From Necropsobacter rosorum (lineage in GTDB: Bacteria; Pseudomonadota; Gammaproteobacteria; Enterobacterales; Pasteurellaceae), in the NCBI GenBank assembly GCA_000751835.1, contig CCMQ01000005.1, forward strand, positions 62,001 through 126,000: a DNA stretch of 64,000 nt, read 5' to 3'. Of the stretch, positions 57,683 to 64,000 are shown piece by piece. The translations under genes and the position numbers were made by a program. Positions within the stretch are counted from its first letter, which is position 1. Each line of letters opens with the position of its first letter. The notes under the pieces were generated by a model. It searched no databases. It worked only from the letters and a program-made list of their open reading frames with translations, and had not been told where the DNA came from.

Positions 57683-58666
57683 ATGAAATTTAATACATTT
57701 GTAAAAACAATTTTAGTCTCCAGTTTATTTTTTTCTGGCACAGTCTTGGCTAAGACGATAATAAAATTAGGGCATTATAATTCTGATGCCCACCCATCAA
57801 ATATTGCACTACAAGAATACTTCAAAAAAACAATTGAAGAGAAAACGAATAATCGTTATGAAATCAGAATCTATCCAAATAATCAGTTAGGTGGAGAGGA
57901 TCAAATTGTTAATGGTTTACGTAATGGTACGATTGAGGCTGGTATTACGGGTTTGCTGCTACAAAATGTTGATCCTATTTTTGGAGTATGGGAATGGCCT
58001 TATTTATTTAAAGATAATGAAGAGGCGAAAAGGGTTTTAGAATCACCTATTGCACAAGAAATCGGCAATAAAATGGAAAATTATGGCATTAAGTTATTGG
58101 CTTACGGCATGAATGGGTTCAGAGTTATTTCATCGAATAAAAAAGTTGAAAAGTTTGATGATTTTAAAGGATTACGATTAAGAGTTCCACTAAATTCATT
58201 ATTTGTTGATTGGGCTAATGCAATGAATATTAACCCACAGAGTATGCCATTAAGTGAAGTATTCACAGCATTGGAACAAAAAGTTATTGATGGTCAGGAA
58301 AACCCATATATGTTAATTAAGGATTCTGGATTATATGAGGTGCAAAAATATATTATTCAGACTAACCATATTTTTTCTCCTGGTTTATTACAAATTAGTT
58401 TAAAAACCTGGAATAAAATGACAAAAGAAGATCAAGATATCTTCATAGAAGCAGCTAAGCTTTACCAAGAAAAAGAATGGGAGTTGGCAATAAAAATGGA
58501 ACAGGAAGTTAAGGATTTCTTTAATCAAAATGGTAAAGAGATAATTGTTCCTAATGAAGAATTTAAGGCTGACATGCTGAAAGCTTCTGAAAGAGTATAT
58601 GAAAATTTTTATCAAAAATATGACTGGAGTAAAGATACTATACAGCAAATTAATGCAGCTAAGTGA
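57683..58666 (+). CDS. TRAP transporter solute-binding protein, DctP family
   Basis: Periplasmic receptor that captures a sugar acid and hands it to the TRAP permease. The 327-residue product has a signal peptide ending near TVLAK, then the DctP fold with GGEDQIVNGLRNGTIEAGITG and the conserved arginine in GLRLRVP that binds the ligand carboxylate, followed by MPLSEVFTALEQKVIDGQENP. A hexonate such as L-gulonate or D-mannonate is the likely ligand from its neighbours. AT-rich: 35% G+C in 60 bases at 58081. Confidence 0.88.
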   Translation: MKFNTFVKTILVSSLFFSGTVLAKTIIKLGHYNSDAHPSNIALQEYFKKTIEEKTNNRYEIRIYPNNQLGGEDQIVNGLRNGTIEAGITGLLLQNVDPIFGVWEWPYLFKDNEEAKRVLESPIAQEIGNKMENYGIKLLAYGMNGFRVISSNKKVEKFDDFKGLRLRVPLNSLFVDWANAMNINPQSMPLSEVFTALEQKVIDGQENPYMLIKDSGLYEVQKYIIQTNHIFSPGLLQISLKTWNKMTKEDQDIFIEAAKLYQEKEWELAIKMEQEVKDFFNQNGKEIIVPNEEFKADMLKASERVYENFYQKYDWSKDTIQQINAAK

Positions 58667-58685
58667 TTTATAGTATATAGGTTTG

Positions 58686-58711
58686 TAGAAGAGTAGTTTT
58701 TTGCTCTTCTA
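58686..58711 (+). terminator. Hairpin between binding-protein and permease genes
   Basis: TAGAAGAG and CTCTTCTA form an 8-bp stem with a 10-base loop in the 102-bp gap. There is no T run directly after it. Such hairpins often protect binding-protein mRNA and lower permease expression. Confidence 0.5.
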
Positions 58712-58768
58712 TAGTCTTGTTCTTTGTCATATGGATCTGGAACAGAATAGTTTAAAGGAGATATTCGA

Positions 58769-59245
58769 ATGAACGTTTCTAAAGCGTTGGATAATACTTT
58801 GAAAATGTTATCCATCCTTGCCTTAATTACTATGATTATCTTAGTGTTTTTTAATGCGGTACTGCGTTATTTCTTTGATTCCGGAATAGCATGGTCGGAG
58901 GAATTTGCGCGAATTTGTTTTGTGTATATGATTTTTTTAGGCATCATTTTAGTTGCAAAAGAAAGGGGGCATTTAACCGTAGATATTGTAATTGCAGTAT
59001 TACCTGCTCAATACCAAATGATTGCCTTATTTTTGGCCGATATTTTAGTCTTAGTTGCAACATCGTTTATTACTATCGGTGCTTATCAATTAATGTTATT
59101 GACTTATAACCAACAAATGCCTGCAACAGGAATATCTTCGGCGTTTCTGTACTTAGCAGCAGTGATTTCATCCATATCCTATTTTTTAGTTGTGTTTACA
59201 AACTTATGGCAACATATTAAATGGGCATTACAAGGAGGTAGATAA
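58769..59245 (+). CDS. TRAP transporter small permease, DctQ family
   Basis: Four-helix membrane subunit of the TRAP transporter. The 158-residue product has hydrophobic segments near residues 15-35, 48-68, 88-108 and 128-148, and the family motif FNAVLRYFFDSGIAWSEEFARICFVYMIFLG. AAAGGAG lies upstream. Its stop overlaps the start of the large permease (TAATG), so the two are translationally coupled. Confidence 0.92.
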   Translation: MNVSKALDNTLKMLSILALITMIILVFFNAVLRYFFDSGIAWSEEFARICFVYMIFLGIILVAKERGHLTVDIVIAVLPAQYQMIALFLADILVLVATSFITIGAYQLMLLTYNQQMPATGISSAFLYLAAVISSISYFLVVFTNLWQHIKWALQGGR

Positions 59246-60516
59246 TGTTATGGTTATTTTTAGGAAGTTTATTTTTACTTCTTTTTCTGGGGGTGCCTGT
59301 CGCATTATCTATGCTATTAAGCGCGAGTTTGATGTTAATTCAGATGGACATGTTTGACACTCAGTTGATCACGGAAAATTTTGTAATGGGAACAAATAAT
59401 TTCCCATTAATGGCAATTCCGTTTTTTATGTTAACTGGTGAAATAATGAAACATGGAGGAATATCCGAACGTATAATCAATTTTGCTATGAGTATGGTTG
59501 GACATATTAAAGGAGGATTAGGATATGTCGCAATTATTTCTGGATTAATTTTTGCCGGACTATCTGGATCTGCCGTGGCAGACACTGCTGCACTAGGGGC
59601 TATTTTGATACCAATGATGGTTGCGAAAAAATATGATACGGCACGTTCAACGGGATTAATTTGTGCAGCCGGAATTATTTCTGTTGTGATACCACCAAGT
59701 ATTCCGATGATTATTTATGGAATCACGGCAGGTGCATCAATCACTAAATTATTTATGGGAGGAACTGTACCCGGACTTTTAATGGTGGCTGGTTTATGGA
59801 TTATCTGGAAATTCTTATATCGTAAAGAAGAAAGTAATTTAGCGCCGAAACAAAGCGGTAAACAACGCTGGTTCGCATTTAAGCAGGCGTTTTGGCCATT
59901 ATTGCTTCCGGTCATTATTATTGTTGGACTCCGTGGCGGAATATTTACACCGACTGAGGCGGGGGTTGTTGCTGCGATTTATGCCGCAATTGTGAGCATT
60001 TTATACCGCACTTTATCATTTAGTAAGATACAGGAAGTATTTATTAATACGATCAAGACTACATCTATGGTGATGTTCGTTGCCGCCGCCGCAATGATTT
60101 CGGCATTTGCAATTACGGTAGCTCAGATTCCTAATGAACTGGTAGGCTTTATTAAAGGAATGACAGATAGTCCGACGGTTTTAATGCTAGTTATTATGGT
60201 TTTTTTACTACTTGTTGGCTGTGTGATGGATTTAATTCCGGCGGTTTTGATTTTCGTGCCGGTTCTTCTTCCGCTATTAAGAGCCTACAATATTGATATT
60301 GCTTATTTTGGAATAATGATGGTAATCAACTTATCAATTGGTTTGATCACACCACCTGTAGGTACCGTTCTTTATGTAGGATCTGGTATTGCTAAATTGG
60401 GAATAAGTAAAATTTCAAGAGGTATAGTGCCTTTTTTATTAGTCTATTTTGCCATATTACTGCTTATGGTTTTTTTTCCGAACATCGTAATTATGCCAAT
60501 GAATTGGTTATCCTAA
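59245..60516 (+). CDS. TRAP transporter large permease, DctM family
   Basis: Na+-coupled 12-helix membrane subunit that moves the substrate. The 423-residue product has the family patterns FLLLFLGVPVALSMLLSASL, PLMAIPFFMLTGEIMKHGGIS, GGLGYVAIISGLIFAGLSGSAVADTAALG and LITPPVGTVLYVGSGIAK. It is AT-rich except for a stretch of higher G+C at about 59830-60020, which also contains the only uptake signal (60005-60013) in 6 kb. Confidence 0.93.
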   Translation: MLWLFLGSLFLLLFLGVPVALSMLLSASLMLIQMDMFDTQLITENFVMGTNNFPLMAIPFFMLTGEIMKHGGISERIINFAMSMVGHIKGGLGYVAIISGLIFAGLSGSAVADTAALGAILIPMMVAKKYDTARSTGLICAAGIISVVIPPSIPMIIYGITAGASITKLFMGGTVPGLLMVAGLWIIWKFLYRKEESNLAPKQSGKQRWFAFKQAFWPLLLPVIIIVGLRGGIFTPTEAGVVAAIYAAIVSILYRTLSFSKIQEVFINTIKTTSMVMFVAAAAMISAFAITVAQIPNELVGFIKGMTDSPTVLMLVIMVFLLLVGCVMDLIPAVLIFVPVLLPLLRAYNIDIAYFGIMMVINLSIGLITPPVGTVLYVGSGIAKLGISKISRGIVPFLLVYFAILLLMVFFPNIVIMPMNWLS

Positions 60517-60552
60517 AATAAAGATATGAGAGTATTTAATACGGAGAATGTA

Positions 60553-61401
60553 ATGAATAGTATTGCCAAAAATCATGATTTTAAAGATAAATTAGTCATC
60601 ATTACCGGCGCCGGCGGCGTGTTATGTGCTTATTTTGCCAAAGAAATTGCTAAAACCGGAGCAAAAGTGGCGTTGCTGGATATTAATCTGGAGGCGGCAA
60701 GTAAATCGGCGGAGGAGATTGTTCAGCAGGGTTATATTGCCAAAGCCTATCAGACCAATGTATTGGAGCTGGAAAGTATTCAGGCGGCGCGAGATGCTAT
60801 TGCAAGAGATTTCGGTACTTGCGATATTCTGATTAACGGCGCCGGCGGTAATAATCCGAAAGCGACCACGGATAATGAATTCCATGAATTTGATCTGAGC
60901 GAAACGACCAAATCGTTTTTTGAGCTGGACAAAAGCGGGATCGAGTTTGTGTTTAACCTGAATTATTTGGGGACGTTATTACCGACGCAGGTTTTTGCTA
61001 AAGATATGATCGGCAAAAAAGGGGCGAACATTATTAATATTTCCAGCATGAACGCTTATACTCCGCTGACTAAAATTCCGGCTTATTCCGGTGCCAAAGC
61101 GGCGATCAGCAATTTCACCCAATGGCTGGCGGTTTATTTTTCTCATGTCGGAATTCGTTGTAATGCCATCGCGCCGGGTTTTTTAGTCGGCAATCAAAAC
61201 CGAGCGTTGTTATTTGATCAGAACGGCAATCCAACCCCGCGCGCGCATAAAATCCTGACCAATACCCCAATGGCAAGATTCGGCGAAGCAAATGAATTGA
61301 TCGGTGGGATTTTATTCCTAATGGATGAAAACTACGCCAGTTTCATTAACGGTGTGGTATTGCCGATCGACGGCGGTTTTTCCGCTTATAGCGGGGTATG
61401 A
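60553..61401 (+). CDS. uxuB: D-mannonate oxidoreductase (fructuronate reductase), SDR type
   Basis: Short-chain dehydrogenase expected to interconvert D-fructuronate and D-mannonate with NAD(H). The 282-residue product (ATG 60553, GGAG 6 bases upstream) has a nucleotide-binding loop ITGAGGVLCAYFAKEIAKTG, NGAGG, the catalytic serine in NISSMNAYT, and YSGAKAA with tyrosine and lysine. It is not related to the 486-residue E. coli UxuB of the mannitol dehydrogenase family; it resembles the SDR type found in Bacillus (YjmF). An in-frame ATG at 60526 is possible. Higher G+C starts at this gene. Confidence 0.85.
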   Translation: MNSIAKNHDFKDKLVIITGAGGVLCAYFAKEIAKTGAKVALLDINLEAASKSAEEIVQQGYIAKAYQTNVLELESIQAARDAIARDFGTCDILINGAGGNNPKATTDNEFHEFDLSETTKSFFELDKSGIEFVFNLNYLGTLLPTQVFAKDMIGKKGANIINISSMNAYTPLTKIPAYSGAKAAISNFTQWLAVYFSHVGIRCNAIAPGFLVGNQNRALLFDQNGNPTPRAHKILTNTPMARFGEANELIGGILFLMDENYASFINGVVLPIDGGFSAYSGV

Positions 61402-61438
61402 ACGAAATAGAAAATTATCATTAATGGAAATACATAAC

Positions 61439-62386
61439 ATGAAAAAAATAGCCCTGCTTGGTGAGTGTATGATTGAGCTGAATGGTGCGCCGTTCGGGGA
61501 GATGCGGCAGACTTACGGCGGCGATACGTTGAATACCGCCGTTTATCTGGCGCGTACGGCATTGCCGGAGCGGATTCAGGTGCATTATGTGTCGGTGTTG
61601 GGGGCGGATAAATTAAGTCAGGGGATGCGCCGGCGTTGGCGGGCGGAAGGCATTAACACCGATTGGGTGCTGTGTGATCCGGTTCGTCAGCCGGGGCTGT
61701 ATCTGATTCAGCTGGATAACGACGGGGAGCGGACGTTTTTGTACTGGCGTGCGCAGTCTGCCGCCCGCTATTTGTTGCAACATGCTGATTATCCTAAAGT
61801 TTTAGCGGAATTGGCCAAGGTTGATATTCTGTATTTAAGCGGTATCAGTCTGGCAATCTTGCCGCAAAACGACCGCACTTTGCTGATTGAGCAGCTGAAA
61901 TCGTTACGCGCGGCGGGCGTTGAGATTGTGTTCGACAGTAATTACCGTCCGTCTCTGTGGCAGGATCAGGCGGAGGCACAGCGGTATTATGCGGCATTAT
62001 TGCCGGAGGTTGATGTGGCGTTGGTCACCGTTGACGATGAACGTTTGCTGTGGGGCGATGCGGATGAGCAGGCATGTTTGCGGCGTTTAGCGGCCTACGG
62101 CATGAGTAAAATCGTGCTGAAACGGGGAAAGTGCGGTGCAATTTTGTGGCATAAGGGTGAACAAACCGTCGTGCCGACGACCGCGGTGGCGCAGGTGGTG
62201 GACACCACTTCTGCCGGCGATGCGTTTAATGCCGGTTTTTTAAACGGTTATCTGCTGCAAAAGGATTTGGTGCATTGTTGCCGGCAGGGAAATCAGCTGG
62301 CGGGCATTGTCATTCAGCACAAGGGCGCAATCATTCCGCCTTGTGCGACGCAGCATTTTATCAAACCATTTAATGAGGATAGCTAA
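61439..62386 (+). CDS. kdgK: 2-keto-3-deoxygluconate kinase
   Basis: PfkB-family sugar kinase that forms 2-keto-3-deoxy-6-phosphogluconate. The 315-residue product begins MKKIALLGECMIELNG, has TYGGDTLNTAVYLAR and the PfkB signature VVDTTSAGDAFNAGFLNGY with the catalytic aspartate. The frame is open 38 codons upstream; ATG 61439 has GGAAA upstream and fits KdgK. Its stop overlaps the eda ATG (TAATG). Confidence 0.95.
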   Translation: MKKIALLGECMIELNGAPFGEMRQTYGGDTLNTAVYLARTALPERIQVHYVSVLGADKLSQGMRRRWRAEGINTDWVLCDPVRQPGLYLIQLDNDGERTFLYWRAQSAARYLLQHADYPKVLAELAKVDILYLSGISLAILPQNDRTLLIEQLKSLRAAGVEIVFDSNYRPSLWQDQAEAQRYYAALLPEVDVALVTVDDERLLWGDADEQACLRRLAAYGMSKIVLKRGKCGAILWHKGEQTVVPTTAVAQVVDTTSAGDAFNAGFLNGYLLQKDLVHCCRQGNQLAGIVIQHKGAIIPPCATQHFIKPFNEDS

Positions 62387-63024
62387 TGACTTACACAACA
62401 GCACAAATTATCGAAAAACTCGGACAGATTAAAGTCGTGCCTGTGATTGCGCTGGATAAGGCGGAAGATATTCTGCCGCTGGCGCAAACCTTGGCGGAAA
62501 ACGGTTTGCCGGTGGTGGAAATTACCTTCCGTTCTGGCGCGGCGGCGGAGGCGATTCGTTTGCTGCGCCGTCAGCAGCCGGAGATACTGATTGCGGCAGG
62601 AACGGTATTGACCGCCGAGCAGGTAGTGCAGGCGAAAAATGCCGGCGCAGATTTTGTGGTGACGCCGGGATTTAACCGGAAAATCGTGCGGCTTTGTCAG
62701 GCGCTGGATTTGCCGATTACGCCGGGCGTCAATAATCCGATGGCGATTGAAGCGGCGTTGGAAATGGGCTTAAGTGCGGTGAAATTCTTCCCGGCGGAAG
62801 CCAGCGGCGGGGTGAAAATGATTAAAGCTCTGCTCGGCCCTTATGCGCAACTACAGATTATGCCTACCGGCGGTATTAATGTGCAGAATATTACCGATTA
62901 TCTGGCGATTGCCAATGTCGTCGCCTGCGGCGGTTCGTGGTTTGTGGAAAAATCCTTGATTGAAGCGAAAAACTGGGCGGAAATTGGGCGCTTAACCCGC
63001 GAAGTGGTGGCCAAAGTTCGCTAG
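62386..63024 (+). CDS. eda: 2-keto-3-deoxy-6-phosphogluconate aldolase
   Basis: Class I aldolase that cleaves KDPG to pyruvate and glyceraldehyde 3-phosphate (also called kdgA). The 212-residue product has VVEITFRSGAAAEAI with the catalytic glutamate, GTVLTAEQV, and the Schiff-base lysine in SAVKFFPAEASGG. E. coli Eda is 213 residues. It is the last step of the route encoded here and is translationally coupled to kdgK. It converges with rimI; an uptake signal (63045-63053) lies between them. Confidence 0.96.
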   Translation: MTYTTAQIIEKLGQIKVVPVIALDKAEDILPLAQTLAENGLPVVEITFRSGAAAEAIRLLRRQQPEILIAAGTVLTAEQVVQAKNAGADFVVTPGFNRKIVRLCQALDLPITPGVNNPMAIEAALEMGLSAVKFFPAEASGGVKMIKALLGPYAQLQIMPTGGINVQNITDYLAIANVVACGGSWFVEKSLIEAKNWAEIGRLTREVVAKVR

Positions 63025-63053
63025 CCGATTCTGCGCCGAAAAGCACCGCACTT

Positions 63054-63503
63054 TTATAAACATAACGCCATGACGATGGCGTTTTCCCGTCCGCCTTGCG
63101 GGGTCGGATAGTAATTTTTGCGCATATCCACCTGATTAAAGCCGCATTGTTGGTAAAGATGTTGGGCGCCGGTATTCGATTGGCGCACTTCCAGCCAGAG
63201 CGTTGCGATGCCTTTCTGACGCAATTGTGCGATCAGATGCTCCAGCAGCAACTTGCCTAAACCCTGCCCCTGAAACGGCGGATCGATGGCGATGTTGAAC
63301 AGCGTCGCTTCATCCAGCACGGTCTGGCAGATGGCAAACCCGAGAATTTCGCCATGATGATTGCGGATTTTCAAATTGAGGTAGCGTTCGCCCTGATTGT
63401 TTTTTAATGTACCGAACGACCACGGCACAAGGTGAGCGGCTTGTTCGATTGCGAACAGGCGCGGAAAATCCGCCTCTTCAAGATCAGCAACGTTAAATTT
63501 CAT
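63054..63503 (-). CDS. rimI: Ribosomal protein S18 alanine N-acetyltransferase RimI
   Basis: GNAT enzyme that acetylates the N-terminus of ribosomal protein S18. The 149-residue product has the acetyl-CoA loop FQGQGLGKLLLEHLI and the C-terminal GFNQVDMRKNYYPTPQGGRENAIVMAL typical of RimI. The ATG at 63503 overlaps the holD stop (TGATG), so it is translated together with holD. Confidence 0.95.
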   Translation of the reverse strand: MKFNVADLEEADFPRLFAIEQAAHLVPWSFGTLKNNQGERYLNLKIRNHHGEILGFAICQTVLDEATLFNIAIDPPFQGQGLGKLLLEHLIAQLRQKGIATLWLEVRQSNTGAQHLYQQCGFNQVDMRKNYYPTPQGGRENAIVMALCL

Positions 63504-63916
63504 CAATCGACCTGCCGTTGAATTTGTTGCCATAAACGGCGCTTGGCTTGCGGATCCTGTTGCAGCGTCGGCCAGTCGGGCGACTGCCACTGCGCCAACG
63601 CCTGTTTACAGTAAATCAAAGTGCGGTCGATTTTTTGCGCATTATCGCTCAGCAGCCAGTAATGAACCGAATGTTGCAGGTTAAGCAGCGGCGCAAAATC
63701 AAAATTGATGCAAAGGCAATCCTGCGCGGGCATTTCGATACTGCGCAAAATGTCGTTGAGCAGCGGATGTGTTTTGGCAATTTCCTGTTCGGCAATAATT
63801 ACCAACCGGATATTCTGGCCGACGGACATCGTCGCCGCACCTTTCAATGCTGCGGGACGGCTGAGCCGCCATTGGGTGATGCCCATTTCCTGTAAGAGAA
63901 GATCGCGTCTGTTCAT
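63503..63916 (-). CDS. holD: DNA polymerase III subunit psi
   Basis: Psi subunit that links the clamp loader to chi and SSB. The 137-residue product starts MNRRDLLLQEMGITQWRLSRP, the well-conserved psi N-terminus. An ATG 14 codons upstream lacks this fit. E. coli HolD is also 137. Pairing with rimI (holD-rimI) is conserved. It is divergent from rsmC. Confidence 0.93.
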   Translation of the reverse strand: MNRRDLLLQEMGITQWRLSRPAALKGAATMSVGQNIRLVIIAEQEIAKTHPLLNDILRSIEMPAQDCLCINFDFAPLLNLQHSVHYWLLSDNAQKIDRTLIYCKQALAQWQSPDWPTLQQDPQAKRRLWQQIQRQVD

Positions 63917-63978
63917 CGGTATGTGATTTCCTTTATAATAGGCGCCAATTTTAACCAATAATGTATAGGATTGATAGG

Positions 63979-64000
63979 GTGATTTCTCTCGAAAGTCAGG
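63979..64000 (+). CDS. rsmC: 16S rRNA (guanine-1207 N2)-methyltransferase RsmC, first codons only
   Basis: The window ends after seven codons of a frame starting GTG (read MISLESQ) with AGGA 8 bases upstream. MISLESQ is the start of RsmC in H. influenzae as I remember it, and rsmC lies divergent from holD-rimI there and in E. coli. Only the position and these seven residues support the call. Confidence 0.65.

Overview
The window is ordinary chromosome from a member of the Pasteurellaceae. I counted by hand 47 copies of the 9-base Haemophilus-type DNA uptake signal core (AAGTGCGGT or its complement), about one per 1.4 kb. Gene order also follows Haemophilus influenzae and other gammaproteobacteria closely. 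Base composition is fairly rich in G+C for the family, so this is neither H. influenzae nor a very AT-rich relative. I cannot name the species.

Layout. 1-7.4 kb: leuS (5' end cut), lptE, holA, mutT, secA with an unusual secM, then dciA. 7.4-10 kb: an orphan dmsD, an rclC-like membrane protein gene and an rclR-like AraC-family regulator. 10-19 kb: the competence operon comABCDE running into aroK-aroB-dam, divergent from mrcA (ponA). 19-28 kb: rlmJ, gor, lon, ppiD, rpsB, tsf. 28-43 kb: a phosphoethanolamine transferase gene on the minus strand, then the large envelope cluster pyrH-frr-dxr-uppS-cdsA-rseP-bamA-skp-lpxD-fabZ-lpxA-lpxB-rnhB. 43-53 kb: an SLC13/RCK transporter, mog, glnB, an AI-2E family exporter, then rlmN-pilF2-rodZ-ispG-hisS-yfgM. 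53-54.5 kb: a methyltransferase-like membrane protein and a drug/metabolite-type transporter. 54.5-63 kb: a divergent sugar-acid catabolism cluster (uxuA, uxuR; sugar-acid dehydrogenase, TRAP transporter, uxuB, kdgK, eda). The end holds rimI and holD, and the first bases of rsmC.

How the parts work together. Two almost identical 22-bp palindromes (19/22 identical) lie at the comA/mrcA boundary and upstream of rlmN-pilF2. They match the competence regulatory element (CRP-S site) recognised by CRP with Sxy, and so tie the secretin/pilus machinery to the pilotin gene. The sugar-acid cluster predicts uptake of a hexonate, most likely L-gulonate, and its conversion through fructuronate, mannonate, 2-keto-3-deoxygluconate and its 6-phosphate to pyruvate and glyceraldehyde 3-phosphate. 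Its control region has two UxuR-like palindromes flanking a CRP-like site. The central genes (uxuR to the TRAP permease) are clearly more AT-rich than the flanking enzyme genes, which suggests a mosaic origin.

I saw no rRNA or tRNA genes, CRISPR arrays, insertion sequences or prophage. The most interesting items are the paired competence elements (one covering the mrcA start codon, one inside a terminator hairpin), the compact SecM arrest peptide, the rclR-like gene attached to the com-aroKB-dam gene series, and the mosaic gulonate/mannonate cluster.
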